A stretch of DNA of 64,000 nucleotides. It comes from JABDLO01 sp041749255. Lineage in GTDB: Bacteria; Bacteroidota; Bacteroidia; Chitinophagales; Saprospiraceae. The stretch lies in the NCBI GenBank assembly GCA_041749255.1, contig JBGTBR010000064.1, forward strand, positions 71,908 to 135,907. The letters run 5' to 3'. A program made the translations under genes and the position numbers. Shown piece after piece: positions 37,882-46,320 of this stretch (position 1 is its first letter; the number at the start of each line of letters is the position of its first letter). The notes under the pieces are model-generated. The model was not told the DNA's origin. It was given only the letters and a program-made list of their open reading frames with translations, and ran no database searches.

Positions 37882-38481
37882 ATGGGAAAGCCTGTAGAAA
37901 GACCTGACATATTACACAAATACAGTAAACTCATCGAGGATGTTACGGGTAATGATCAGCCATATGACAATGAATTAGTTCGTATCTACGATTTACTTGC
38001 TGACCAAAAAATGAGGTTTTACCTGAATGAATTATTAATGGTCTTGGCCGTAGTGGTACTGGCCTCTACTATGGTTTTTGTTTGGGTAACAGGAATGTAT
38101 TGGGGTCTTACCTTACCTTTTTTTTATTTTTCATTTTGGTATATTTATCACTATGACATTAAATTGTCAATGGAGTCAATAGCAGACAAAGATGTACTTC
38201 CTGATGATTTTCAATTAATGATCAATGAACTGAGAAAGGCGAGAGATATCAGAAGAAAAAGGCTTTTTTTCACACTTTTTGCCTATGTCACTTTTATTAC
38301 CATTGTACTGACCATGACAGGTTTCGCCTTTTTTGGAGAGAATATGTCACTGATGGTAATTTTAATAACAGCTTTAGTTCTGTCTTCTGCTTTTAATTAC
38401 ATAATGTTCAGGAAAGAAGTGATTCATTTCCGGCATGTAAATCAAATGTTTCAAAAAGCGATGAATCAGCAGGCACAATAA
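37882..38481 (+). CDS. Four-helix membrane protein of unknown function
   Basis: 199 aa. A soluble N-terminus of about 50 residues is followed by two membrane helix pairs (about 52-70 and 75-92; 130-152 and 158-177) with a charged cytoplasmic loop between them ('NELRKARDIRRKRLF'). No signal peptide. I do not recognise the family. The 3' end overlaps the convergent 72-aa gene by 16 bp. Codon use and the clear alternation of hydrophobic and charged segments support a real gene. Confidence 0.7.
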   Translation: MGKPVERPDILHKYSKLIEDVTGNDQPYDNELVRIYDLLADQKMRFYLNELLMVLAVVVLASTMVFVWVTGMYWGLTLPFFYFSFWYIYHYDIKLSMESIADKDVLPDDFQLMINELRKARDIRRKRLFFTLFAYVTFITIVLTMTGFAFFGENMSLMVILITALVLSSAFNYIMFRKEVIHFRHVNQMFQKAMNQQAQ

Positions 38482-38684
38482 TACCAGAGATGCAATTCAC
38501 GACTTATCTCACGAATATGAGATAAAATGGCTTCCTGACCTTCTATGGTTAAAGTGCCTTCCTCAAGTTGGAAATCAATAATATGTGAATCCTGTACAAG
38601 TTGATAGGCAAGTGAAAATTGTTCTAACTCGTGAATAATAGAAGTCAGTTTTTCGTTGGGATTTTTATATCTGATTACCAACAT
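38466..38684 (-). CDS. Small conserved-looking protein with a C-terminal CxC
   Basis: 72 aa, soluble. Pattern is beta-alpha-alpha-beta-like: 'MLVIRYKN', a helix 'EKLTSIIHELEQFSLAYQLV', a strand pair around 'DFQLEEGTLTIEG', a helix 'AILSHIREISRELHLW' and the ending 'YYCAC'. The plan recalls a small thioredoxin- or glutaredoxin-like fold in which a C-terminal CxC could bind metal or be redox active, but this is inference. It overlaps the opposite-strand gene by 16 bp at their 3' ends and is 19 bp downstream of the DUF1232 gene on the same strand. Confidence 0.6.
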   Translation of the reverse strand: MLVIRYKNPNEKLTSIIHELEQFSLAYQLVQDSHIIDFQLEEGTLTIEGQEAILSHIREISRELHLWYYCAC

Positions 38685-38703
38685 ATATAGACCATTTCTT
38701 GCA

Positions 38704-39066
38704 TTACAGTTTTTTGTCTATTTCCTCTATGAGGGCATGGTCGTAGTTTTTACACACTTTAGTCAGAGATGTTTTCGCCTTTAACCGAACCTCTTCGTTT
38801 ATAAAACATGAAATGGATACCAGACCAAACATCATAACACTCAAATCATCAGTGTAACCCAAAAACGGGGTAAGATCTGGAATGGCATCGAAAGGTGCCA
38901 ACAGATAAGCAAATGATGATAGTATGATATTTTTAGCCCAATTGGGTGTTTCTTTCCTTGTATAAGCATGGTACATAAGGAAAACTGTATAGACAAGTTG
39001 CGAACCCAAATCGCTAACTTTCTTTACCGCAAATGCAATGATTTTTTTAAATACCGCCATAATCAT
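38704..39066 (-). CDS. DUF1232 (YkvA-like) protein
   Basis: 120 aa with the DUF1232 core: 'NIILSSFAYLLAPFDAIPDLTPFLGYTDDLSVM' read as adjoining parts, where 'P.D.IPD..P..G..DD' is the family signature. One or two hydrophobic segments suggest membrane association. Function unknown across the family. The start may be 39066 or two codons later (39060). It lies in a leftward run with the thioredoxin-like gene upstream and the small CxC protein downstream. Confidence 0.88.
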   Translation of the reverse strand: MIMAVFKKIIAFAVKKVSDLGSQLVYTVFLMYHAYTRKETPNWAKNIILSSFAYLLAPFDAIPDLTPFLGYTDDLSVMMFGLVSISCFINEEVRLKAKTSLTKVCKNYDHALIEEIDKKL

Positions 39067-39121
39067 TTAAACATGCTTTTAATAAAATATAGTTCACATA
39101 TACTTCATTAATTTGAGAGAG

Positions 39122-39682
39122 CTATTTGTTAACCTTCCATTTAATATTGCATCCGATGGAGGGATATTGTTCACTTATCGGTTGTCCTTTCAGGGTTTTA
39201 TCAATAGCATTGCGTAATTCCTTACCTGTTATGGGATTTCCATTTCCTGGAGTCGAATCGTCCATCCGGCCCCTGTAAGTAAGCATAAGTGAACCATCGA
39301 AAACATAAAAATCAGGAGTACAGGCGGCATCGTAAGCTTTAGCCACTTCCTGTCTCTTATCGTAAAGATACGGAAAAGGATACTTGAGTACTTTTGCGAC
39401 AATGCGCATTTTATCAGGACTGTCATCGGGGTAATTGTCCACATCGTTAGAACTGATTGCAATGAATGCCACTCCTTTGTTTCGATATTCAGTGGCTATT
39501 TTCACTATTTCCTGATTTACATGGATTACATAAGGACAGTGATTGCAAATGAACATGATCACAGTCGCATTGTCCGATCTAATATCATTGAGATTCAAAT
39601 AATTACCGCTTACCGTATCCAGAAGTGAAAAATGCGGGGCTTTGGTTCCTAGAGGTAACATATTGGATTGAGTAGCTGCCAT
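39122..39682 (-). CDS. Thioredoxin-fold protein of the AhpC/TSA-like type
   Basis: 186 aa from the ATG at 39682, which lies 2 bp after the stop of the peptidase gene; a start 4 codons earlier would overlap it. Peroxiredoxin/thioredoxin-like fold: 'LGTKAPHFSLLDT', then 'VIMFICNHCPYV' with a CxxC pair, 'VAFIAISSNDVDNYPDDSP', and the cis-Pro region 'AACTPDFYVFD'. Proteins with this CNHCPYV motif are common and annotated as thioredoxin-family or peroxiredoxin-like; the physiological partner is not known. No signal peptide, so it is probably cytosolic. Confidence 0.88.
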   Translation of the reverse strand: MAATQSNMLPLGTKAPHFSLLDTVSGNYLNLNDIRSDNATVIMFICNHCPYVIHVNQEIVKIATEYRNKGVAFIAISSNDVDNYPDDSPDKMRIVAKVLKYPFPYLYDKRQEVAKAYDAACTPDFYVFDGSLMLTYRGRMDDSTPGNGNPITGKELRNAIDKTLKGQPISEQYPSIGCNIKWKVNK

Positions 39683-39684
39683 AA

Positions 39685-40500
39685 TTACAAACAATTTTTA
39701 TTGATTCCCATAATATACTTTTCTACAACACCAATGGTCTCTGCTGTGTTCGCACCATCAAAACCTGTGATCATGTTTTCTGTTATATTTTCTTTGGCAA
39801 AACGAGTAAGTTCGGAAGATAAAGGGGTATAAGACCAATGCCATTTTTCTTCGAAATAACCATGGGACCTTTCATCTGAAATAGCTGTATAAGGCTGGCA
39901 ATACCCATAAGCATGAGCATGTTCCAACATCCAATTGTACAGTTTCAATCCTTCTCCCTTGCTAAACCATGTATTGTTAAAGGAGTTAAAATCTACATCC
40001 GTACCCCAATGATGTCTTGAAGTTCCGGGCATACTGCTGTATTCCAGTATTTTTAAAGATTTTTGAATTGAATCATGTATGTCTTTGGCTACATTGGTAC
40101 CATCTGAGAGAAGGGTTTCACCTTTCCATTTTCTTTCCCAAATGCCTTTTTGGTATTCAAAATTCCTCGTAGCAGATCTGATCTGTAGTTTGATTCCTTC
40201 TTTTAGAGCGGCTTGGTACATTTCAACGAAGGCATCATACGCCTCCTTTCTCATGTACAATCCTTCCCGGTCGGCATATTGCAATGGTATTTTTACAAAT
40301 GAAGGATGGATGGAGGGTTCAAATTTGCCCATAACATATTCTACAGAGATAGAATCATTTACCGTTTTCTCATTTGAGGTCTCATCCATCGTATTTAATT
40401 CAGATTTATATGGTTCATCTTTTGTGGTGAGGCATGAAAATGAAATAGTCAATACAAAACCAGTTATCATCTTTAATAAAAGTACTTGTCGTTTATCCAT
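39685..40500 (-). CDS. VanY-type D-alanyl-D-alanine carboxypeptidase
   Basis: Predicted zinc peptidase that trims the terminal D-Ala of peptidoglycan stems. 271 aa, with an N-terminal hydrophobic segment followed by Cys23 ('ISFSC'), so it is probably exported and possibly lipidated. The VanY/peptidase M15B pattern is present: 'MPGTSRHHWGTDVDF' (zinc ligands His and Asp of the SxHxxGxAxD type) and 'EEKWHWSY' (catalytic Glu and third zinc His). It is the first gene of a leftward run with the thioredoxin-like gene. A near-consensus -7 (TAACTTTA on the minus strand, 40522-40529) lies just upstream. Confidence 0.9.
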   Translation of the reverse strand: MDKRQVLLLKMITGFVLTISFSCLTTKDEPYKSELNTMDETSNEKTVNDSISVEYVMGKFEPSIHPSFVKIPLQYADREGLYMRKEAYDAFVEMYQAALKEGIKLQIRSATRNFEYQKGIWERKWKGETLLSDGTNVAKDIHDSIQKSLKILEYSSMPGTSRHHWGTDVDFNSFNNTWFSKGEGLKLYNWMLEHAHAYGYCQPYTAISDERSHGYFEEKWHWSYTPLSSELTRFAKENITENMITGFDGANTAETIGVVEKYIMGINKNCL

Positions 40501-40656
40501 ATTGTAATTTAAAATTCATTGTAAAGTTAAGTGTATATTTTTTCACTCTTCTTAAAATTAGACAAAATTCATTACGTCTTCTAAATATTAGGACGACTCA
40601 CCCAGTTATTTATGAAATTAATAATCTATTAGGGTATAATAGGTCTTAATGCGAAA

Positions 40657-41877
40657 TTATAGAGGAAGAGCTTTTAAAGTTGGCAGCAATTCACCTGCAT
40701 TTTTCTTAGTTTTGGAGGCTAACGGTAAAACCTGAAAATACTCTTTCACCATATCATCCCAGGAAAAATGATCTTTTGTATATAGAGCTCCATTTTCCCC
40801 CATTTCCCTTAAAATGAATTTATTTTTTATCAGTCGCTTTATGCTTGTATGCCAAATATCGGCATCTCCAGCAGGAATTTTTAGGCCATTTTTCCCTTGA
40901 ACTAATGCATCTTTAATACCTTCCAAATCAGATGCCAACACGAACTTACGCATAATAGATGCTTCAAGCGCTACCAGACCAAATCCTTCACAGTCTCCAT
41001 TTACATGAATATTAGGCATAATATAGAGATCAGCAAGCTTCAAAAGGTCGTTTGCTTCTTCCATCCTGACCTTTCCTACCTGTATTACTTTAGTATTAGG
41101 ACGTAGTCTTTTTATAGCTTTGTTTATATTTATAGTATCAGATGACAAACCAAACATGAGTTGAAGGTCTTTTCGCAATCTGACAGGAAGGAAATATACA
41201 ATTCTATCAATCAGACCCGGAGGAGAATGGTCACCTATCCTAATAAATACTATTTTTTCGGAATTAAATTTAGACATAACCTTAGATATGAACCAGGAAA
41301 AGCCTTTTCTTTGAACAGGTCTTCCAATACTTATAAGTATGATCGCTTCCTGATCTATATTGTACTTATTTCGAAGAGATTCGACAGATGATTGAGTAAA
41401 TATTACATCATTTTCATATAAATTGTGATCAACTCCATTTGAGATAATATGAAGTTTTTCCGGGGGAAATCCTCGATTCAGGGCCTCATCTCTTGTGAAT
41501 GTACTTACACAAATAAATCCATCTAATTTTGCAATTCTGGGAATAACGACTTTCTGATAAAAAGATAGAGGATATGTGATATCTAATCCGTGAAATGTTA
41601 CAAAAACAGGAATGGATGTCAATTTTTTTAACCAGGGAGTAAACGCGGCCATCAATCCATCATTAAGATGGATACAAGATATTTCAGGATGATCTTTGAG
41701 GGCTTGCTTTACCTTACTTCTTAATTGAAGGAAAAATAAAAATTTTGAACCTTTACCGGTATATACTATAAAGTACGTGGTTGAATATTTCCCAAAGCGA
41801 GAAATCAATTCATAACTTTGTTTTTCCATCCCTCCAATAGCAGGAGGATATTTATGAGAAATAAACAATATTGCCAT
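40657..41877 (-). CDS. Glycosyltransferase family 4 (GT-B fold)
   Basis: 406 aa, retaining sugar transferase. The N-terminal acceptor domain begins 'ILFISHKYPPAIGGMEKQ', and the C-terminal nucleotide-sugar domain has 'ISIGRPVQRKGFSWF' and the E-x7-E signature in 'CEGFGLVALEAS'. There is an insert around residues 220-270 with several basic residues. Its start codon shares one base with the stop of the upstream flippase-like gene (TAATG), so the two are coupled and probably act together, perhaps on a glycolipid. Substrate unknown. The region is more AT-rich than its neighbours. Confidence 0.9.
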   Translation of the reverse strand: MAILFISHKYPPAIGGMEKQSYELISRFGKYSTTYFIVYTGKGSKFLFFLQLRSKVKQALKDHPEISCIHLNDGLMAAFTPWLKKLTSIPVFVTFHGLDITYPLSFYQKVVIPRIAKLDGFICVSTFTRDEALNRGFPPEKLHIISNGVDHNLYENDVIFTQSSVESLRNKYNIDQEAIILISIGRPVQRKGFSWFISKVMSKFNSEKIVFIRIGDHSPPGLIDRIVYFLPVRLRKDLQLMFGLSSDTININKAIKRLRPNTKVIQVGKVRMEEANDLLKLADLYIMPNIHVNGDCEGFGLVALEASIMRKFVLASDLEGIKDALVQGKNGLKIPAGDADIWHTSIKRLIKNKFILREMGENGALYTKDHFSWDDMVKEYFQVLPLASKTKKNAGELLPTLKALPL

Positions 41878-42893
41878 TATTTATATATTTTTTTAAAAAC
41901 TAAAAATCCTATACCCCCTAAACCTATCCAAAACAATTGTCTCGTTCTCCTTATTATGGAAACCACGACCCAAAGGCCAGCTATTTTATATCCCACAGCA
42001 TTAAGCATTACATTATTTGCATATTCCTCCACACCAATTTGACCAGGAATAAATGCTCCCAGGCTTTTAAGTGTAGTGACACCAATTTCTATATTTAGCG
42101 ATTGTAGTAAAGTGGTGTTTAAATCGAGTATGGTTAAGATGTAATAAAATTCAAGACTGCCTATTATCCAATGGAGGAGAGACAACAAAAAAATAAAACC
42201 TACTTTAATCGGATTGGCGTAGAAAAATTCACTGATCCTACTATTCAACTCATAAGACTGTCGCAGAATTTTTGATGTATATTTATTTTTCCATTTACGA
42301 TTGATAAAATAAAAGATCTTAAATAACCACAGATCCTTGTTTAGGAGAAAGGTAAAAAACAGGAAGCCCACCAAAAGAAAAACTCCAATAGAAGGGATTA
42401 ACCCTATTTCTAAGTTATTTATGATTAAGTAGTAGGTTAGAAATATGGACACCAAAAACAACATCGATAATATAAGCATGATTCTGGAAAATATTATAGA
42501 TGTTAAGGCTTCTTTACCGGGAATCTTTGTTTTTTCCAACATCCACAATTTAAGCGAATCACCTGCTAAGATACTGGCAGGAGTAATAATGCCCAATGAC
42601 TCACCCACTTGTCGGAAATAAAACAATTTTAAGAAGCCAGGACTATACCTAGTATTTACAAAAGAAAAATGCCATGCTATTGAAGCGGTAAAATACGCCA
42701 ACCCTGATATGAGTATTATGATTAGAAATTTCCAATGAAGAATCTGAAGTTGTTTGCACACAAAAACCCAATCGACCTCCGATAAAAACGCAATAAAGAA
42801 TCCAAGTATTCCAATTATTAACAACCATTTCAATACGTTTAACCACCGTTTATTTGATAAAACGGAAGGTTCAAATACAGCTTCTCTTCTCAA
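41877..42893 (-). CDS. LPG synthase/flippase-like membrane protein (UPF0104 type)
   Basis: 338 aa with about eight membrane helices, matching the lysylphosphatidylglycerol synthase transmembrane family (also called flippase-like domain, as in AglD/MprF N-terminal domains). Typical parts are the first helix after a short basic N-terminus, 'FRQVGESLGIITPASILAGDSLKLW' (two parts; the G..TP...GGD-like loop) and 'IPGQIGVEEYANNVM' (the 'P.G.G..E' loop). Such proteins often accompany glycosyltransferases and may move lipid-linked sugars. It is coupled to the glycosyltransferase by a TAATG overlap. The leftward pair is the only apparent surface-glycan locus in the window. Confidence 0.88.
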   Translation of the reverse strand: MRREAVFEPSVLSNKRWLNVLKWLLIIGILGFFIAFLSEVDWVFVCKQLQILHWKFLIIILISGLAYFTASIAWHFSFVNTRYSPGFLKLFYFRQVGESLGIITPASILAGDSLKLWMLEKTKIPGKEALTSIIFSRIMLILSMLFLVSIFLTYYLIINNLEIGLIPSIGVFLLVGFLFFTFLLNKDLWLFKIFYFINRKWKNKYTSKILRQSYELNSRISEFFYANPIKVGFIFLLSLLHWIIGSLEFYYILTILDLNTTLLQSLNIEIGVTTLKSLGAFIPGQIGVEEYANNVMLNAVGYKIAGLWVVVSIIRRTRQLFWIGLGGIGFLVFKKIYK

Positions 42894-42969
42894 GATTTAT
42901 GTGTTGATTTTTCTTTCATTGATATTGGGAACAGAGTAACTTTTGAAAGTTTAACTATTTAATTTAACA

Positions 42970-43024
42970 GTATGCACTTGTCATATCATTGTGAAAACGC
43001 AGAAAGTGCAATACAGGTGCTAAA
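42970..43024. repeat. Imperfect inverted repeat left of the toxin-antitoxin operon
   Basis: GTAT-GCACTT at 42970-42979 pairs with AAGTGC-A-ATAC at 43014-43024, 10 bp with one bulged base and a 34-nt loop. It lies between the divergent flippase gene and the toxin-antitoxin promoter. It could be a terminator relic or a boundary repeat; no T run follows. Confidence 0.25.
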
Positions 43025-43132
43025 AAATGAAAATTTAACACAGAGTTTACGTATATTAATCTGCATCCGAAGAAGGGAAAAGTTAAATAAAAATGATAAG
43101 GCATGGGCATGCTTAAAAAAGTCTTACTATTA

Positions 43133-43170
43133 TTTGATTTGTACGTAAAAAAAACGTACATTTGTACAAA
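43133..43170 (+). promoter_or_regulatory. Promoter with overlapping palindromic operator of the toxin-antitoxin operon
   Basis: A complete Bacteroidota promoter: TTTG (43133-43136), 20 bp, TACATTTG (43157-43164). Between and over these lie a perfect inverted repeat, TGTACGT (43140-43146) and ACGTACA (43154-43160) around seven A, and then a 10-bp palindrome TTTGTACAAA (43161-43170). The GTAC core occurs in all three arms. The antitoxin start is at 43178, so the leader would be only a few bases. This is the expected layout for autorepression by a ribbon-helix-helix antitoxin. Confidence 0.7.
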
Positions 43171-43177
43171 AATATAT

Positions 43178-43468
43178 ATGACAACTCAGGAGTTTAACAC
43201 AAAAAATGCAAGGTTCGATACCCGGCTTACAAAAGAACAAAAGATTTTATTTGAAAGAGCGGCGAGGTTGGGAGGTTATAGAAACCTGACCGATTTCGTA
43301 GTTTTTACTGTTCAAGATAAAGCAAAAGAAATTATATCCGAGAGTGAACGTATCATTGCCTCTGAAAAGGATAGAGATATTTTTTTTGATGCTCTTATCA
43401 ATCCGAAAAACCCGAACAAAGAACTTGTCAAGGCTGCCGATGAATTTAAAGCATTATTTTCCCAGTGA
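43178..43468 (+). CDS. DUF1778-type antitoxin (ribbon-helix-helix)
   Basis: 96 aa from the ATG at 43178; the earlier in-frame ATG at 43103 lies upstream of the promoter and would add 25 residues unlike the family. The N-terminal ribbon-helix-helix ('NARFDTRLTKEQKILFERAARLGGY' in two parts, then 'NLTDFVVFTV') binds DNA; the acidic helical C-terminus wraps the toxin. DUF1778 antitoxins (TacA, AtaR) pair with GNAT toxins. The stop overlaps the toxin start by 4 bp. It probably represses its own promoter through the GTAC repeats just upstream. Confidence 0.92.
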   Translation: MTTQEFNTKNARFDTRLTKEQKILFERAARLGGYRNLTDFVVFTVQDKAKEIISESERIIASEKDRDIFFDALINPKNPNKELVKAADEFKALFSQ

Positions 43469-43968
43469 GCCAAATATCGGAACCGTTAAGTTCAAGACAT
43501 AGAAAATCCGAGTTTTCGTGTGGAAAGGTTATGTTGGATACTTATCTTCAGAAGCAGGCAAACCAGGATATCAAAAGGAAACTTTCAGCATGTTTTGTAG
43601 TCAATGATGAACTTACCCACCTGATAAAAGGATATTACACCTTGTCCAACAGCAGCATTCCACAAGAGTTAATTCCAGACCAGATACAAAAAAAATTGCC
43701 AAAATCTTATAAATCCGTTCCGACGACCTTAATAGGAAGATTGGCAATCGACAATCGATTTCAAGGACAGGGGATTGGAAAAATACTTTTAATTGATGCC
43801 TTGAAAAGAAGCTTCGAGGTATCTAAAACCATCGGTTCATTTGCAGTAATCGTGAATCCGATTGACCAGGATGCAGAGAATTTTTATGAAAAATACGGAT
43901 TCATAAAGCTACCCAAAAGTGGTAAAATGTTTCTACCTATGAAAACGATAAGCCAATTGTTTGAATAA
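43465..43968 (+). CDS. GNAT-family toxin (TacT/AtaT type)
   Basis: 167 aa, start codon GTG at 43465 inside a GTGA overlap with the antitoxin stop. Such toxins acetylate the amino group of aminoacyl-tRNAs and stop translation. The family N-terminus is clear ('LSSRHRKSEFSCGKVMLDTYLQKQA' read in two parts), the acetyl-CoA loop is 'RFQGQGIGK' (about 98-106) and the Tyr of 'ENFYEKYGF' (Y141) matches the catalytic-region Tyr of TacT. All key parts are present, so the toxin looks functional. tRNA specificity cannot be deduced. An inverted repeat GTTTCC/GGAAAC (44041-44059) downstream may be part of a weak terminator. Confidence 0.92.
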   Translation: MSQISEPLSSRHRKSEFSCGKVMLDTYLQKQANQDIKRKLSACFVVNDELTHLIKGYYTLSNSSIPQELIPDQIQKKLPKSYKSVPTTLIGRLAIDNRFQGQGIGKILLIDALKRSFEVSKTIGSFAVIVNPIDQDAENFYEKYGFIKLPKSGKMFLPMKTISQLFE

Positions 43969-44170
43969 TTAACGTTATCTGGTTTTGTTGTCTTTCTTGT
44001 ACATTTAATCATATTTTGTAATCTTCAAGTGAAGGTTGCGGTTTCCGGACATAGGAAACAATGAAAGCCATTTTTTCCAAAAAACCCTAAACTAAATGAA
44101 CTTTAAAATGAGAATAAGCATCTTTTTTCACTTTACCAAAGTATATGCATTCAAAACAGAGTTCTTGCTG

Positions 44171-44178
44171 TAATTTTG
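44171..44178 (+). promoter_or_regulatory. Candidate -7 element for the SH3 lipoprotein gene
   Basis: TAATTTTG, an exact TAnnTTTG match, 25 bp before the start at 44204. A second exact match (TAAGTTTG, 44189-44196) lies closer and would give a leaderless mRNA. No clear -33 element goes with either. Confidence 0.35.
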
Positions 44179-44203
44179 TGTGAAATTTTAAGTTTGTATA
44201 CAT

Positions 44204-45295
44204 ATGAAGTCATTATTCCACCCATTGCTATTTATGGTTTTTCTTCTCTTATGCACTTCATGCAGGGACAAACCAATTTCTGATGAGAGTAGTGAAGAGC
44301 AGCTTGAAAAAACACAGGTTTACGAAATGTTTTTGATCAATGTCAATGATCTCAGGGTGCGATCAGCTCCAGGTCAGAAATCAGAGGTCACGGACAAATT
44401 AAAAGAGGGGATGCTGGTTCATGGTTCCGGCAACGTGTCTGAATTAACAGATATCATCACCCTTAGAAATGTTACATATGACGAACCATATCACATGGTG
44501 CAGTATGATGGTAAAGAAGGATGGGTGTATGGAGGAGCCATTTTGTGTCTGTACAGAGGAAGTAAAGAAGCGCCATTTACCTCGAGAATTATGGAGGCTG
44601 CCGGCCAAATGCGACTCGCTGCAAATGAAGGGAAAATAGAATCAGGAGGAAAGATATTGTCCGTGCTCAGTCAATTTAAAGGTTCAGAACCGGAGTGGAA
44701 CGATGCATTATTCATGCTGGGCACCTATTATATGAGCCATTTGGAAGTTACACTGGCCATGGACGATTCTATGAAGGGATTATATGAAACATCAGACCTG
44801 AGAGATGAAATTGCACAGGGAACATTAGACATGGAGCAATCTGAGGTTTTACGCCGATTAAAGATCAATGGTTTCAAATTGACTACAGCTGAAGGAGACG
44901 TGTATCCCACTTATGACAGGAATACGCTGACTTCCGCAATCAATGGACCTTTTACTTTGGGTATGGAACAGGCTATCCGTCTGCGCAACCGGAATGAAAC
45001 GATGCACCTGTTTTCCGATGGTGGTATTACGACCGACCTGGTGAATATTGCAGACATGGCTATATCATTAGAAAAATTAAGTAAAAATCATCCTCTGTTA
45101 CCTTTATCTGAATGGGTAGATTCATCCCTGGATTTTTACCTTAATGTCATATTAAATGGTACAGATAATTCTCCTTCAGTAAATTATGAAAGTGGAAAAT
45201 ATCGGTCAGAATTTATATCTATGTGGGAATATTATCTTACAACTCATCCGCATTCTGCTATTGCCGGAGAAATAAAGGAAAGGTTGAAAAAGTGA
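44204..45295 (+). CDS. SH3-domain lipoprotein of unknown function
   Basis: 363 aa. Signal peptide with lipobox ending 'LLLCTSC' (Cys20), then a bacterial SH3 domain (about residues 42-115: 'INVNDLRVRSAPGQKSEVTDKLKEGMLV' in parts, 'HMVQYDGKEGWVYGGAIL'), followed by a mostly helical region with no recognised domain. SH3b lipoproteins usually bind cell-wall or periplasmic partners. It stands between the toxin-antitoxin operon and fdhD with its own apparent promoter. It is not BatE, since no TPR units are visible. Confidence 0.82.
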   Translation: MKSLFHPLLFMVFLLLCTSCRDKPISDESSEEQLEKTQVYEMFLINVNDLRVRSAPGQKSEVTDKLKEGMLVHGSGNVSELTDIITLRNVTYDEPYHMVQYDGKEGWVYGGAILCLYRGSKEAPFTSRIMEAAGQMRLAANEGKIESGGKILSVLSQFKGSEPEWNDALFMLGTYYMSHLEVTLAMDDSMKGLYETSDLRDEIAQGTLDMEQSEVLRRLKINGFKLTTAEGDVYPTYDRNTLTSAINGPFTLGMEQAIRLRNRNETMHLFSDGGITTDLVNIADMAISLEKLSKNHPLLPLSEWVDSSLDFYLNVILNGTDNSPSVNYESGKYRSEFISMWEYYLTTHPHSAIAGEIKERLKK

Positions 45296-45393
45296 TAACG
45301 GACATCTAAAATGAGTATATTATCTGAATATTTTGGTTTATCTTAGCCAGGAATGAAAAGCATTCATCATTTATATTTTTCACAATAGTTATA

Positions 45394-46197
45394 ATGGAAA
45401 TAGGTATTCAGCATATTAAAATACAAAAGCAGAAGAATAGTTTGATTTCACAAATGGATGATGTAGTCGCTGTGGAAGCTCCCCTGGAAATTCAGATTCA
45501 ACATCATCGGGAAGGACAGCCCAGGTCTATTTCAGTTACTATGCGCACCCCGGGTAACGACAAAGAACTATCACTGGGGTTTTTGTATACAGAAGGACTC
45601 ATCCAGGACATTAGCCAGGTTAAATCTGCATTTTCTTTTGGAGAGAATACCATTTTGGTTCAGTTTGCAGAGGGATTTACAATTGATCTGGGCAAAACAG
45701 AGCGTAATTTTTACACAACCAGTAGTTGTGGTGTGTGTGGAAAATCCAGTATAGATGCGATCAAAACCAAATCACCATTTATTATAGAAGGCAGCTCTTC
45801 TGTTTCGGCTTCAGTATTGTTTAGTTTAAAGCAAAAACTGGCTGGTGAACAATCTCTTTTTTCACTCACAGGTGGTATACATGCTGCCGCATTGTTTGAT
45901 TTGAAAGGAAATATAGAGCAAATTTATGAAGATGTAGGAAGGCATAATGCCCTGGATAAATTGGTAGGTGATGCATTGATCAATCAAAAACTACCCTTGC
46001 GTAATAGAATTTTATTTTTAAGCGGAAGAGCCAGTTTCGAATTAATACAAAAAGCTGTGATGGCAGGAATTGAAACCATTGTAGCGGTTGGAGCCCCTTC
46101 AAGTCTGGCCATTGAATTGGCTAAAGAAAATAATCAAACCCTGATAGGTTTTCTAAAAGAAGAAAGCTTTAATGTGTATACAGACCATTCGGGTTAG
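45394..46197 (+). CDS. fdhD: Formate dehydrogenase accessory sulfurtransferase FdhD
   Basis: Passes sulfur from a cysteine desulfurase to the molybdenum cofactor of formate dehydrogenase; without it the enzyme is inactive. 267 aa. The catalytic CxxC is present at C112/C115 ('TSSCGVCGKSS'). Other family features: 'EAPLEIQI', 'MRTPGNDKELSLGFLYTEGLI' in two parts, 'TGGIHAAALFD', 'EDVGRHNALDKLVG' and 'SGRASFELIQKAVMAGI'. It precedes the two formate dehydrogenase subunit genes, which have their own promoter 250 bp downstream. Confidence 0.95.
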   Translation: MEIGIQHIKIQKQKNSLISQMDDVVAVEAPLEIQIQHHREGQPRSISVTMRTPGNDKELSLGFLYTEGLIQDISQVKSAFSFGENTILVQFAEGFTIDLGKTERNFYTTSSCGVCGKSSIDAIKTKSPFIIEGSSSVSASVLFSLKQKLAGEQSLFSLTGGIHAAALFDLKGNIEQIYEDVGRHNALDKLVGDALINQKLPLRNRILFLSGRASFELIQKAVMAGIETIVAVGAPSSLAIELAKENNQTLIGFLKEESFNVYTDHSG

Positions 46198-46289
46198 GTA
46201 AAACTTCCAATTTATTTATACCTTGCCTGACATGTAAGCATTTTTGGACATTATTGCATTACTTGACCATCGCATTCATCCTTTATAGA

Positions 46290-46320
46290 TTGACATCATG
46301 ATATAAATTCATTATCTTTG
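46290..46320 (+). promoter_or_regulatory. Promoter of the formate dehydrogenase operon
   Basis: TTG at 46290-46292, 20 bp, then TATCTTTG at 46313-46320: a full match to the Bacteroidota housekeeping form. The transcript would begin near 46327, leaving a leader of about 120 nt before the diaphorase gene at 46446. I see no riboswitch-like structure or clear operator in the leader. Confidence 0.6.

Noticed and set aside
43103..43177. Upstream start for the antitoxin
   Set aside because: It would place the start codon before the promoter and operator and add residues not seen in DUF1778 proteins.
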